Below the pieces are notes generated by a model. It was not told where the DNA came from and did no database searches. It was given only the letters and a program-made list of their open reading frames with translations. The translations under genes and the position numbers were made by a program. 64,000 nt of DNA from Cereibacter_A azotoformans (lineage in GTDB: Bacteria; Pseudomonadota; Alphaproteobacteria; Rhodobacterales; Rhodobacteraceae): NCBI RefSeq assembly GCF_003050905.1, contig NZ_QAOT01000005.1, one strand, 5' to 3'. Shown here in pieces: positions 16,473 to 25,897 of the stretch. Positions within the stretch are counted from its first letter, which is position 1; every line of letters starts with the position of its first letter.

Positions 16473-18131
16473 CTATTGGCCCTGACGGTGGAAGGCGCGG
16501 TCCAGCTCATCGTCCGTGCCGTCGAGGCTGAAACTGAAGCCCCCCGAGGCCACCTTGCGCTGGGGCGGCGCGGCCGCGGCTTCCACCCGTCCGCCCTGCA
16601 CGACCCGCAGCTGCGGCGCCGGCGCGCTGGCCAGCGCCTGCTCGTTCAGCGTGAAGAAACGCACCGTCTCCTCGAGCCGCGCGGCCTGGCCCGACAGTTC
16701 GGAAGCACCACCCGCAAGCTGTTGCGAGGCTGCGCTGTTCTGCTGGGTCACCTTGTCGAGCTGCTGGATCGCCGTCGCGACCTGCTGGGCCCCGGCCGCC
16801 AGTTCACGCGAGGCCACCGAGATGTCGGTCACGAGGCGCGAGGTATGTTCGATGTCGGGCACAAGCTGGTTCAGCATCTCGCCCGCGCCCGTGGCGGCGC
16901 GGACGGTGCCCGTCGAAAGCGACGAGATCTCGGCCGCGGCGGTCTGGCTGCGCTCGGCGAGCTTGCGCACTTCGGAGGCCACGACGGCGAACCCGCGGCC
17001 ATGCTCGCCCGCCCGCGCGGCCTCGACCGCGGCGTTCAGCGCCAGCAGGTCCGTCTGGCGGGCGATTTCCTGAACCACGAGGATCTTGTCGGCGATGGAG
17101 CGCATGGCGGCCACGGCCTCGGTCACGGCCTGACCCGAGGCGCGCGCATCCTCGGCGGCCTTGGTCGCCATCCGCTCGGTCTGCATCGCATTGTCGGCGG
17201 CCTGCTTGATGTTCGCCGCCATCTGCTCGACCGATGCCGAGGCTTCCTCGGTGGCCGACGCCTGCTCGCTCGCCCCCTGGCTGAGCTGCTCGGAGGTGGA
17301 GGCCATCTCGCCGCTGCCGGACGAGACCTGCTGCGCCACGGTCGTCACGCCGCCCACCACCTCGCGCAGCTTTTCGACCATGAGATTGTTCGAGCGGAGG
17401 AGTTCGGCAATCTCGTCCCGACCGCGGGCATCGGCCATCTCGGTCAGGTCACCCTCGGCCACGCGCCGCGACAGATCGAGAGCCTTGCGCAGACCGCGGC
17501 TGATCGAGACCGTGATCCAGACGGCCGCGGCGGTGCCGACCACACCGGCCAGAGCGAACATGCCGATCAGCATCTGGCGCGCCTCGCGCGTGTGGCGGTC
17601 CGCCTCCAGACGCAGCGCCGCGAGTTCCGCCTGCGCATTCTCGACAAGCTGGGCGATCAGCCCTTCCCGCTTGGACTGCATCGCCAGATAGTCGGGTGCG
17701 AGCAGAAGCCTGCTGGCATTGGCCAGATCGTTCCGGCTCGAGAACTCGACCGCTTCGTTGTTCACCTTCGAGATCACCTCGCGGAGCGAGCTGTATTCAT
17801 CGAGCAGCGCGCGCTGAGCGGGCGCGAGAGCCGCCGCCTCGAGCGCCGCCATCGCTTCCTTCTGCTCGGCGCGCGCGACCGCCATCTCCTCTTCGCGGGC
17901 CTTCTTGGTGGCCGCGTCCTGGCTGATGAGATGTTCGCGGATCGCCGCCTTCAGCCGCAGCTGCGCGGCATTGAGGGCATCGGCCTGGATCGCCGCGTGA
18001 ACGGCGCCGTCGAGCATGGCGTCGAGCTGCGCATCGAGCGAGTTGAAGCCGCGCACGGCGAGCACACCAGCTGCTCCCGCCAGCACAAAAACCGAAAGGA
18101 ACGCTGCGGCGAGCTTGATCTTTATGGTCAT
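16473..18131 (-). CDS. Methyl-accepting chemotaxis protein
   Basis: Transmembrane chemoreceptor of 552 aa. TM1 is at about residues 8-27, followed by a helical four-helix-bundle periplasmic domain, TM2 near 183-205, a HAMP segment (LSRRVAEGDLTEMADARGRDE) and a cytoplasmic signalling domain with the near-invariant hairpin tip DLLALNAAVEAARAGEHGRG. The start at 18131 is chosen because the membrane helix begins right after MTIKIK; the frame extends 26 codons further without family features. It has its own terminator, and no che genes are adjacent. Ligand unknown. Confidence 0.95.
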   Translation of the reverse strand: MTIKIKLAAAFLSVFVLAGAAGVLAVRGFNSLDAQLDAMLDGAVHAAIQADALNAAQLRLKAAIREHLISQDAATKKAREEEMAVARAEQKEAMAALEAAALAPAQRALLDEYSSLREVISKVNNEAVEFSSRNDLANASRLLLAPDYLAMQSKREGLIAQLVENAQAELAALRLEADRHTREARQMLIGMFALAGVVGTAAAVWITVSISRGLRKALDLSRRVAEGDLTEMADARGRDEIAELLRSNNLMVEKLREVVGGVTTVAQQVSSGSGEMASTSEQLSQGASEQASATEEASASVEQMAANIKQAADNAMQTERMATKAAEDARASGQAVTEAVAAMRSIADKILVVQEIARQTDLLALNAAVEAARAGEHGRGFAVVASEVRKLAERSQTAAAEISSLSTGTVRAATGAGEMLNQLVPDIEHTSRLVTDISVASRELAAGAQQVATAIQQLDKVTQQNSAASQQLAGGASELSGQAARLEETVRFFTLNEQALASAPAPQLRVVQGGRVEAAAAPPQRKVASGGFSFSLDGTDDELDRAFHRQGQ

Positions 18132-18471
18132 TGTTGGCCCCGGAATGACATCGAACTGCAAACTTCTTCGACCTATGCGGGCCGCAGTCGTGCAGGTCGA
18201 GCGATCCACCCGTATGACGCGCGGGATCAGGTGAGGGGACGCGAGTCCTCTGGACAGGTTGCCGCACCCTTCCGGGGCGGCATCTATCCGAACGAGAGAA
18301 TTGACGGGCTGCCGGTGAGAGGGCGCTTGCTCCGGTCATGCCGGCTCAGGCGCAGGGGCCGGAGACCTGCACCTGCGTCCGGCGGCCTTCGGCCGTTCGA
18401 GTTGACTTGCCCGGCCGACCGCTACATCCCTTGCGCGGGCCGCCCTGCCGGCCACAAGCCGGAGCGACAAC

Positions 18472-19527
18472 ATGACAGACCGACCACCGACCGAACCGAG
18501 GCTCACGTCGCTGGCCCACGGAGGCGGGTGCGGCTGCAAGATCGCGCCCGGCATCCTTTCGGACCTGCTGCGCGCGGCGCCAGCCCTGCCGGTCCCCGAG
18601 GATCTGCTGGTGGGCACCGCCACCTCAGACGATGCCGCGGTCTGGCGCCTGAACGACGAGCAGGCGCTGGTGGCCACGACCGACTTCTTCATGCCGATCG
18701 TGGATGACCCGTTCGACTTCGGCCGGATCGCCGCCACCAACGCGATCAGCGACGTCTATGCGATGGGCGGGCGACCCATCATGGCCCTGGCGCTGGTGGG
18801 AATGCCGATCAACGTCCTGTCGAGGGAGACCATCGGGCGCATCCTCGAAGGCGGCGCCACGGCCTGCGCAGCGGCGGGCATCCCGGTGGCGGGCGGGCAC
18901 ACGATCGACTCGGTCGAGCCGATCTACGGCTTGGTGGCACTCGGCCTCGTGCATCCCGACCGGGTGCGGAGCAACGCCGGTGCGCGGCCGGGCGACCGGC
19001 TCATTCTGGGCAAGCCGATCGGCACCGGCATCCTCTCGGCGGCCCTGAAGAAGGGCGAACTCGACGCGGCGGGCTATGCCGAAATGATCGCCACCACCAC
19101 CCGCCTCAACACGCCGGGCCCGGATCTGGCAGCGCTGGCGGGGGTTCACGCGCTGACCGATGTCACGGGCTTCGGGCTTGGCGGTCACGCCATCGAGATG
19201 GCCCGCGGGGCCGGGTGCGAGTTGCGGATAGACTGGAACCGCGTGCCCGTCATGCCGCCGGTGCGCGGGCTTGTCGGGCGCGGCTTCGTCACCGGAGCGT
19301 CGGGCCGCAACTGGGACAGCTACGGCGCGGGCGTGGCCCTCCCCGAGGATTTTCCGCCCGGAGAACGCGCCCTGCTGACCGATCCGCAGACGAGCGGCGG
19401 CCTGCTCGTCTCCTGCGCCGAGGACGCGGTGGCGGAGGTGCTGGCCATCTTCGCCCGGCACGGGTTCGAGGCGGCGACCGAGATCGGCAGCGTGGCCGAG
19501 GGTCCGGCGCGGGTCGTGCTGCGCTGA
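18472..19527 (+). CDS. selD: Selenide, water dikinase
   Basis: Makes selenophosphate from selenide and ATP for selenocysteine or 2-selenouridine synthesis. The length is 351 aa, the usual size. The catalytic pair is Cys20 and Lys23 in GGGCGCK, so the active site uses Cys rather than Sec. The glycine-rich ATP-binding parts follow (ATTDFFMPIVDDPFDFG, VTGFGLGGHAIEMARG). A GGAG stands before the ATG. No selA, selB, selU or tRNA-Sec is visible nearby, so it acts with genes elsewhere. Confidence 0.95.
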   Translation: MTDRPPTEPRLTSLAHGGGCGCKIAPGILSDLLRAAPALPVPEDLLVGTATSDDAAVWRLNDEQALVATTDFFMPIVDDPFDFGRIAATNAISDVYAMGGRPIMALALVGMPINVLSRETIGRILEGGATACAAAGIPVAGGHTIDSVEPIYGLVALGLVHPDRVRSNAGARPGDRLILGKPIGTGILSAALKKGELDAAGYAEMIATTTRLNTPGPDLAALAGVHALTDVTGFGLGGHAIEMARGAGCELRIDWNRVPVMPPVRGLVGRGFVTGASGRNWDSYGAGVALPEDFPPGERALLTDPQTSGGLLVSCAEDAVAEVLAIFARHGFEAATEIGSVAEGPARVVLR

Positions 19528-19545
19528 CCTCCGGTGACCAGCCCC

Positions 19546-19983
19546 TCAGGCCACCTCGAAGGTGGCGTAGGGGTTGAGGCAGGCCGAGGGTCCGATGAAG
19601 ATCACCTCCTCCTCCGGCGCGGTGCGCAGGACAATGTTCGTCATCTGCACCGCATCGCCCAGGATGTGACGCTCGAACCGCTCCAGCCGTTCGGCGCGTT
19701 CCTCCGGCAGGAACTCCATCGCCTGCCCGTCGAGGCCGGTTTGATAGGCGGTGGCGTAGGCCGCGGCGAGCTTCCACGGCGGCTCGATCCAGGGGCGCCT
19801 TGCGATGCTGGCGGCGGTCAGCGCCTCGATCTCGGTCTCGTCCATCCGCAGCGGCCCGAAATGGCGCTCGAGGACCGAGCGCACCAGATCCTCGGGCCGG
19901 CGGGTCATCGCATATCCCCCCGCCGCCGCGAAGGCGGCCGTGGCGGCGGCAAGCTGGAGGGCGCGGCGGCGGCTGAGTGTCAT
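19546..19983 (-). CDS. Tat-exported small subunit of a GMC dehydrogenase (gluconate dehydrogenase subunit 3-like)
   Basis: Protein of 145 aa with a twin-arginine signal (SRRRALQLAAATAAFAAAGG). The mature part resembles the small chaperone-like subunit 3 of membrane-bound FAD dehydrogenases, which carries the FAD subunit through the Tat pathway. It sits 12 bases downstream of the GMC oxidoreductase gene on the same strand, as in gluconate and fructose dehydrogenase operons. The cytochrome c subunit usual for such complexes is absent here. Family assignment is by context and size. Confidence 0.7.
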   Translation of the reverse strand: MTLSRRRALQLAAATAAFAAAGGYAMTRRPEDLVRSVLERHFGPLRMDETEIEALTAASIARRPWIEPPWKLAAAYATAYQTGLDGQAMEFLPEERAERLERFERHILGDAVQMTNIVLRTAPEEEVIFIGPSACLNPYATFEVA

Positions 19984-19995
19984 CGGCGTTCTCCG

Positions 19996-21438
19996 TCAGA
20001 TCAGCAGGTCGGCCGCGCGCAGCGAAAGCGCCGCGGCGGTCAGCGAGGGATTGGCGGCCGAGCAGGTGGGGAAGGTGCTCGTCCCCACCACGACGAGATT
20101 GCGCAGCCGGTGATGCACGAGCCCAGCGTCGACGACCGAGGTGGACGGATCGTGGCCCATCCGCAGCGTGCCCTGCAGATGCGACTCCGTCTCGCGGATG
20201 CCGTGGTCGAGGATCCGCTCGACCGGCAGCGGGGCCAACAGGTCCGGCAGAGCGGCCTTGGCCCGCTCCATCCCGCGCAGCGCATAGTCCGACGGCCCGT
20301 GATACTCGACGAAGGCCCCGCCCTCACCGTCGAGCGTAACGCGGTTCCTGTCTTCCGGCAGATCCTCGGTCACGATCACCAACGGCAGCGTCTGGCGCAT
20401 CCGCTCGGCGCCAAGGCGCATTCCGTGCGACCAGCGGTTCTCGAAATAGACCAGCGCGGCGCCATCGGTCTTGCGGTGCGGCCCGTCATAGAGGCCGAAG
20501 TCGAGGCCGGTCGTGATGGTGCTGCCGCCGAAATTCTCCACCCCGTCGAGCCAGGCCTCCATCGACCAGCCGTAGGATTCATGCAGCCCCACACCCGTCA
20601 GCCCGCCCCCCAGATCGGACCGGAGAAGGATCGCGGGGCTGTGGATCGCATTGGCGCCAAGGACGAAGAGATCCCCCGTCACGCGGTGCTCGCGCCCGTC
20701 CGAGCCCCGGAACACGGCGGCCGAGATGGACGAGCCCGCCGCCTCGAACCGGCGCACCTCGGCCTCAAGACAGAGCGTGACGCCCTCGGCCTCATAGAGC
20801 GGCACGAGCGAGTTGTTGGCGGTGAACTTGGCGTCGGCGGGGCAGATCTGGCAACGCAGCGACGCGCAGCAGGCGGCCCGCGTCTCGGTGGCGATCCGGG
20901 CCCGCGCCGTCGGCATGACGAAATGGCTGTCGGGGCGGGCCGCCTTCATCAGCCGGTCGGGATCGGGCATCCGATGGGGCGGCTGCGGGAAGGGACGCGA
21001 GCGCGGCATGACGCGCGCCATGTCGGGATCGCCGGAGACCGCCATGATCTCTTCCGCGTCGCACCAGTAGGTCTCGAGATCGTCGTAGGTGATCGGCCAG
21101 TCCGGCGCCACGCCATGATCGGTTCCCAGCCGGAAATCGGCCGGATGAAGCCGGGGCGTCTGGGCAAACCAGCAGTTCGTGCCGCCCCCGAACCCGACGG
21201 TGAAGTTCCAGGGCTTGCCGGAGTTGGTGGCATAGGTGTCGCTGTCGGCAACCGCCGAGTTCCGGCCCTCGTCAAGCTGCCAGTCATGCGTCGCGTGACC
21301 GCCCCATTCAAGAACGAGCACCCGCCGGCCGGGCTGCCGCATCAGCCTGTGCAGGAAAAAGGAAGAGCCGAAGCCCGAGCCCACGATCACCACGTCGAAA
21401 TGCTCGCCGGCGACGCTTTCGGGCGGAGCCAGGTTCAT
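19996..21438 (-). CDS. GMC-family FAD-dependent oxidoreductase
   Basis: FAD flavoenzyme of about 480 aa that oxidises an alcohol or sugar. The ATG at 21438 has GGAG at a proper distance; a nearer ATG at 21447 overlaps that site. The dinucleotide fold reads VVIVGSGFGSS. A cysteine-rich segment (CCASLRCQICPADAKF) and the C-terminal block GTSTFPTCSAANPSLT, where GMC enzymes carry their catalytic His/Asn region, are present. It has no signal peptide, so export would depend on the Tat partner encoded just downstream. Substrate unknown. Confidence 0.85.
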   Translation of the reverse strand: MNLAPPESVAGEHFDVVIVGSGFGSSFFLHRLMRQPGRRVLVLEWGGHATHDWQLDEGRNSAVADSDTYATNSGKPWNFTVGFGGGTNCWFAQTPRLHPADFRLGTDHGVAPDWPITYDDLETYWCDAEEIMAVSGDPDMARVMPRSRPFPQPPHRMPDPDRLMKAARPDSHFVMPTARARIATETRAACCASLRCQICPADAKFTANNSLVPLYEAEGVTLCLEAEVRRFEAAGSSISAAVFRGSDGREHRVTGDLFVLGANAIHSPAILLRSDLGGGLTGVGLHESYGWSMEAWLDGVENFGGSTITTGLDFGLYDGPHRKTDGAALVYFENRWSHGMRLGAERMRQTLPLVIVTEDLPEDRNRVTLDGEGGAFVEYHGPSDYALRGMERAKAALPDLLAPLPVERILDHGIRETESHLQGTLRMGHDPSTSVVDAGLVHHRLRNLVVVGTSTFPTCSAANPSLTAAALSLRAADLLI

Positions 21439-21775
21439 AAGATTCATCTCCAGATAATTGCTTGCCACTTTGAGGCGAGTTGCAGGGACCTGTCCACCTG
21501 AGGCGCCGTTCATCGGCAAAGCTCTGCCGGGTCAGTTTGCAACCGCAGCGAGATCGTGCTTATGCAGCGAAAATTGCCTCATGCTTGGGCAACTGCAGGA
21601 ACCGGCACGACGCGGGTTGGCTGCGGTTGCAGACGTGGGAACCTTGCCCCTCCTCTGGGGCTTCATTGGAAAGCCGCGGACGGCAACCCGGTTCCCTCGC
21701 GGGGCCTGCCGCGGGACCGAGGGAGTGATTCTCGATGCGATCCAGTCTGACTGACTCCGCCGGACGGATGTCCCG
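21439..21775. other. Divergent intergenic region with a 12-bp inverted repeat
   Basis: The 337 bases between the minus-strand GMC gene and the plus-strand flippase must hold both promoters. A perfect inverted repeat TGCAACCGCAGC (21538-21549) and its complement (21620-21631) are separated by 70 bases. No gene is seen. Confidence 0.45.
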
Positions 21776-23290
21776 GTGAGCGGGCAGTATCAGTTCGACC
21801 CGCCGCAGGGCTCGTTGCGCGCCTCGGTGGGGCGCGGCGCCGCGGCGATCGCCGCGTCGCAGGCCGTGATGGTTGCCACGCAGATGGGCTCTGTCATCAT
21901 CCTGTCGCGGCTGCTCGCACCCGAGGAGTTCGGCCTCGTTGCCATGTGCGCGCCCGTTCTGGCGCTGATCGGGATGCTGCAGGACTTCGGGCTGGTGCAG
22001 GCGACGGTGCAGAAACCGAACCTGCGCCATGACGAGGTGAACTTCCTGTTCTGGGTCAATGTCGCGCTGTCCGTGGCGCTGGCGCTGCTGCTTCTGCTGA
22101 TCTCGCCCCTTGTCGCGCTCTTCTACCAGGAGCCGCGGATCGGCCCGCTCATCGCCGCCATGGCGGTCATCGTGGCGGCCAACGGGCTTGGCGCCCAGCA
22201 TGCGGCGCTTCTGAACCGTCGCATGGAATACGGGCGGATCGCGATCATCGGCGTCGTGGGCGCCGTGGCGGGGCTGGCCACCGCCACCGTCTGGGCCCTC
22301 GTGCAGCCGACCTACTGGGCCCTGTTCGGCGGCCAGCTGGCCGGCACGCTGCTGCCCGCGGGCCTCATGTGGATCGCCTCGCGCTGGCGTCCGGGAATGC
22401 CGCGGGGCGCCGAGGGCGGGCGGGCGCTGATCGGCTTTGGCGCGGGCATCACCGGCTTCAACTTCGCGAACTTCTTCGCGCGCAACCTCGACAATGTGCT
22501 GATCGGACGTGTCTGGGGCGGCGCGCAGCTGGGCCTCTACGACCGCGCCTACAAGCTCTTGCTGATGCCGCTCAACCAGGTGGCCAATCCGCTCTCGAAG
22601 GTGATGATCCCGGCCCTGTCGCGGATGCTCGACGAGCCGGGCCGCTACCGGAGCGCCTACCTCCGCGTGCTGACCCTGTCGCTGCTTCTGGTGCTGCCCG
22701 GCGTGGCCGCAGCCACGGCGCTGGCCGGGCTGCTGATCCCCTTCGCGCTTGGCGAGCAATGGGCCGGCAGCGCGCCGATCTTCATGGCCCTTGGCTTCGC
22801 GGGGCTTCTGCAGCCGCTGAACAATCCCGCGGGCTGGCTGTTCATCAGCCAGGGTCGCTCGACCGAGTTCATGTACTGGGGCTTTGCCACGGCGGCCTTC
22901 GCCGTCGTGGCCTTCGTGCTGGGCCTGCCTTACGGCGCGCTTGGGGTGGCTGTCGCCTATGCGATCAGCGAATATCTCAAGACCCCGGTTCTGTGGCTCT
23001 ATATCGGCCGCCGTGGCGCGGTCCGGGCCGGCGACGTGGCCCGGACCTGCGCACCGCTGGTCGTGGCGGCCCACGCGGCGCTCGGCCTTGTCTGGCTGGC
23101 GCGGCCGTGGCTGTCGGAGGGCCGGGTGGAGGCCCTCCTACAGGGGGCGGCCCTCGCCTACATCGCCACCATCCTGTTGATTGCGCCGTTTCCGACGGGC
23201 CGCGAGGTCCTGCGCGAAGCCTGGCTGCTGATCCGCGGCGGCCTGATACGGCTCCGCGGCCTGACCATCCGCCGGGCGACATCCGGCTGA
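21776..23290 (+). CDS. Oligosaccharide flippase family protein, copy 1 (Wzx/WzxC-like)
   Basis: Polytopic inner-membrane protein of 504 aa in the MATE-like polysaccharide transporter superfamily that flips lipid-linked glycans to the periplasm. It starts at a GTG (21776); the ATG six bases upstream is in another frame. The WzxC-type pattern VVAANGLGAQHAALLNRRMEY and LSRLLAPEEFGLVAMC is clear. A second copy lies at 38717-40222 with the same N-terminus (FDPPQG/FDPPEG). It is followed 12 bases later by a phosphoribosyltransferase-HAD gene and then a glycosyltransferase, so it probably serves exopolysaccharide export. Confidence 0.88.
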   Translation: MSGQYQFDPPQGSLRASVGRGAAAIAASQAVMVATQMGSVIILSRLLAPEEFGLVAMCAPVLALIGMLQDFGLVQATVQKPNLRHDEVNFLFWVNVALSVALALLLLLISPLVALFYQEPRIGPLIAAMAVIVAANGLGAQHAALLNRRMEYGRIAIIGVVGAVAGLATATVWALVQPTYWALFGGQLAGTLLPAGLMWIASRWRPGMPRGAEGGRALIGFGAGITGFNFANFFARNLDNVLIGRVWGGAQLGLYDRAYKLLLMPLNQVANPLSKVMIPALSRMLDEPGRYRSAYLRVLTLSLLLVLPGVAAATALAGLLIPFALGEQWAGSAPIFMALGFAGLLQPLNNPAGWLFISQGRSTEFMYWGFATAAFAVVAFVLGLPYGALGVAVAYAISEYLKTPVLWLYIGRRGAVRAGDVARTCAPLVVAAHAALGLVWLARPWLSEGRVEALLQGAALAYIATILLIAPFPTGREVLREAWLLIRGGLIRLRGLTIRRATSG

Positions 23291-23302
23291 CGAGGACTGA
23301 CC

Positions 23303-24262
23303 ATGCACTATCGCTCCATCACCGATCTCGCCGACATGCTGCAGCACAATCTGCACCGGCTTCCCCGCGACACGGATCTTGTCGTAGGCCTTCCCGAAGG
23401 CGGAATGCTGGCGGCCAACATCCTGTGCCTGCTTGCCAACGTGCCGATGGCCGATCTCGAGAGCTTTCTGGCGGGGCGCAGCTTCTCGGTGGGGCGCACC
23501 AAGCTGGATCCGGCGACAGGTGCGCCGGCACCGCAGCGGGTGGTGGCCATCGCCGTCACCGAGGAGGGCGTCGCCCATGCCCGCGCGCGCCTTGAGGCGG
23601 CGGGTCTCGACGTGACGCTGGTCGCAGCCTATGGCCCCGCCCCCGACCTGCCCGAGGCCGATCTCGTGCTCGAGACGCTGCCCGAGCCGCGCATCTTCCA
23701 GTGGAGCTTCATGCAGCATCCGGTGCTGGAACAGGCCTGCGTGGATATCGACGGTGTGCTCTGCCTCGATCCGACGCAGGCCGAGAACGACGACGGCGCG
23801 GCCTACCTGCAGTTTCTTGCAAGTGCCCGGCCGCTTTATCGGCCGACGCGGCGGATCGGAACGCTGGTCACCAGCCGCCTCGAGAAATACCGGAGCGGGA
23901 CCGAGGCGTGGCTGGCCGCGCGCGGCATCTCCTACGGGCGGCTTGTCATGCTCGACCTGCCGAGCCAGGCCGAGCGCATCCGGCTCGGCGCCCACGGCAG
24001 CTTCAAGGCCGAGGTCTATCGGCAGAGCGAAGCCCCGCTCTTCATCGAGAGCGAGAACCGTCAGGCCCGACGGATCGCCGAACTCTCGGGCAAGCCGGTC
24101 CTCTGCCTCGAAAGTCACCGGCTGCTGACCGCCGGGATGCTGTCGGCCGAGCAGACCGCGGCTCAACCCGGTCAACCGGCCCTTCGGATGGCCAAGGCGA
24201 TCGCGCGGGGCCTTCTCGGGCCCTCAAGAGTCGCCTCGCTGAAGCGCAAGTTCGCGCGTTGA
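23303..24262 (+). CDS. Degenerate phosphoribosyltransferase-like/HAD-like fusion protein
   Basis: Protein of 319 aa, paralogous to the gene at 25898-26848. Residues 1-115 align with the phosphoribosyltransferase-like domain of that paralogue, but the PRPP-binding acidic loop is replaced (AVTEEG near 85 instead of EDSLSSG) and the N-terminal PPi-loop arginine is lost (GLPEGG). Residues 145-265 keep HAD-like motifs: DIDG (148-151), TSR, the lysine in HGSFKAEVY and FIESE. So the HAD part may be active and the first domain a non-catalytic relic. It lies between the flippase and glycosyltransferase genes. Confidence 0.72.
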   Translation: MHYRSITDLADMLQHNLHRLPRDTDLVVGLPEGGMLAANILCLLANVPMADLESFLAGRSFSVGRTKLDPATGAPAPQRVVAIAVTEEGVAHARARLEAAGLDVTLVAAYGPAPDLPEADLVLETLPEPRIFQWSFMQHPVLEQACVDIDGVLCLDPTQAENDDGAAYLQFLASARPLYRPTRRIGTLVTSRLEKYRSGTEAWLAARGISYGRLVMLDLPSQAERIRLGAHGSFKAEVYRQSEAPLFIESENRQARRIAELSGKPVLCLESHRLLTAGMLSAEQTAAQPGQPALRMAKAIARGLLGPSRVASLKRKFAR

Positions 24263-24401
24263 GCAAAAAAGTGCCGCCCTGCAACGAAACGCCATGGAAC
24301 CTCATCCGTCCTGTTTGGCTTCATTGCATCTTTGTGAGAATACGCATCCCAACGGTGGACTGCGCGGAAAAGTAACCTAGAGTTGAATCAGTCATCAGGA
24401 G

Positions 24402-24448
24402 TCCGGGTGCAAATCCCGGATGGCGAGCCCGGCCGCTGACCTGCCGGG
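24402..24448 (+). promoter_or_regulatory. Structured leader before the glycosyltransferase gene
   Basis: Two possible hairpins lie just before the start: TCCGGG-TGCAAAT-CCCGGA (24402-24420, 6-bp stem and 7-nt loop) and CCCGG/CCGGG (24428-24432 with 24444-24448). The segment 24263-24400 is clearly less GC-rich than its surroundings. No known riboswitch was recognised. Confidence 0.35.
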
Positions 24449-24454
24449 GTAACG

Positions 24455-25861
24455 ATGGCGGCGCCGGAGGCTGTCCTTTCTACCGGACCTTCGGATCGGA
24501 CGCACAGGAAGCTACGGGAAAACAGGACGTTGTCACAAAACTTTCGTCAAACGGCCAAAGGTCGTGCGGGCGGAGCATCGCCCGCGGCCGGCCCCAACGA
24601 TGGCGATGGAACCGCGTCGCCTGCCCTGATGCGCGTTCTTCGGGAAACCGGCATCGACCCACGGTTGCAGGACGGGTTCCCGGCCAGCTTCTCACGCCGG
24701 CAAAATCTGCGCGCCGCCGCGGCCGAGCGGCCGCTGCGCATTCTCTTCACGCTCGGCGACCCCTACCTGCCCCAGCGCAGCGGCGGCGCCCAGTCCAGCA
24801 CGGACCAGCTTGCGATGGCGCTGCAGGCCGAGGGGCATGAGGTGGCGGTGCTCGCGGGCCTTGAAGGTGGCGGCTGGACCGAGCTGCGCTCGCGCGTGCA
24901 GCGGCGCCTTCTGCGGCGCGACTACGCCGAGGACCGGATGGGGGGCTATCGCGTCTTCCGCACCTGGAACCCGATCGATGCCTCGGAAGTGGTGCAGCTG
25001 TTCCAGCCCGACGTCGCGGTCGTCCAGAACGACAACACCCGGAGAACCGTTCCTCTGGCCCGCTCGTTCGAGGCGGCGGGCGTGCCCGTGGTCTTCTACT
25101 TCCGCAACGTCGAGCTTCACGACCTCGGAGGCAACCCTGCCAGCCTGCGCGACGCGCGCTTCATCGCCAACTCGGCGTTCACCGCCCGGACCTACGCCAA
25201 GGCCTTCGGCATCCGCTCGACGGTGATCCCGCCGCTGGTCGAGCCCGGCCTCTACCGCACCGAGACGACGCGCGAGAACGTGACCTTCATCAACCCTGTT
25301 CCGGTGAAGGGGCTCGAAACAGCGCTGCAGGTGGCCGAGCTTTGCCCCGACATCCCCTTCGTCTTCGTCGAGAGCTGGCCGCTCAGCCCCGAGCTGCGGC
25401 AGGACATCGAAACCCGGATGGCGGCCCTGCCGAACGTCACGCTGCGCAATCGGACCACCGACATGAAGTCGGTCTATGGAAAGGCCAGGATCCTGCTCGC
25501 GCCGAGCGTCTGGCAGGAGGCCTGGGGGCGCGTGGCCACCGAGGCGCAGTTCTGCGGCATCCCGGTGATCGGCTCGAACCAGGGCGGGCTTCCCGAAGCC
25601 ATCGGGTCGGGCGGGGTCGTGCTTCCCGTCGATGCGCCGGCCGAACGGTGGGCGGCCGAGGTGCGCAAGCTCTGGGACGATCCAGAGGCCTATCGGGCTC
25701 AGGCGACGGCGGCCTCGGCCCATGCCGACAGGCCCGAGATTTCGGGAACGCACCAGTTGCGCACGCTCTTGTCCGTGCTGCGGGGTGCGGCCGAGGATGT
25801 GGCCGTGCGCGCCGGTGCGGCCGCGGCGCGCGCCATGGCGGTCGCCCTGCCCCTGGTGTGA
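24455..25861 (+). CDS. Glycosyltransferase family 4 protein
   Basis: Cytoplasmic GT-B fold sugar transferase, up to 468 aa. The catalytic core begins at PLRILFTLGDPYLPQRSGGAQ, where the glycine-rich acceptor loop lies, and the C-terminal donor site is EAWGRVATEAQFCGIPVIGSN with the paired glutamates of family 4. The first 85 residues are not typical, and an ATG at 24629 would also be in frame, so the start is uncertain. It follows the flippase and HAD genes and fits assembly of a surface or secreted glycan. Confidence 0.85.
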   Translation: MAAPEAVLSTGPSDRTHRKLRENRTLSQNFRQTAKGRAGGASPAAGPNDGDGTASPALMRVLRETGIDPRLQDGFPASFSRRQNLRAAAAERPLRILFTLGDPYLPQRSGGAQSSTDQLAMALQAEGHEVAVLAGLEGGGWTELRSRVQRRLLRRDYAEDRMGGYRVFRTWNPIDASEVVQLFQPDVAVVQNDNTRRTVPLARSFEAAGVPVVFYFRNVELHDLGGNPASLRDARFIANSAFTARTYAKAFGIRSTVIPPLVEPGLYRTETTRENVTFINPVPVKGLETALQVAELCPDIPFVFVESWPLSPELRQDIETRMAALPNVTLRNRTTDMKSVYGKARILLAPSVWQEAWGRVATEAQFCGIPVIGSNQGGLPEAIGSGGVVLPVDAPAERWAAEVRKLWDDPEAYRAQATAASAHADRPEISGTHQLRTLLSVLRGAAEDVAVRAGAAAARAMAVALPLV

Positions 25862-25897
25862 TGCGCCGGCGCTGGCGGCGGGATCAGCCCGCCGCCC

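Noticed and set aside
24402..24420. tRNA gene (T-arm or anticodon-arm-like stem and 7-nt loop)
   Set aside because: No acceptor, D-arm or matching cloverleaf can be folded around it, and the loop lacks the T-arm TTC sequence.
24361..24454. Cobalamin riboswitch
   Set aside because: The conserved B12-box and core are not present, and no cobalamin gene follows.
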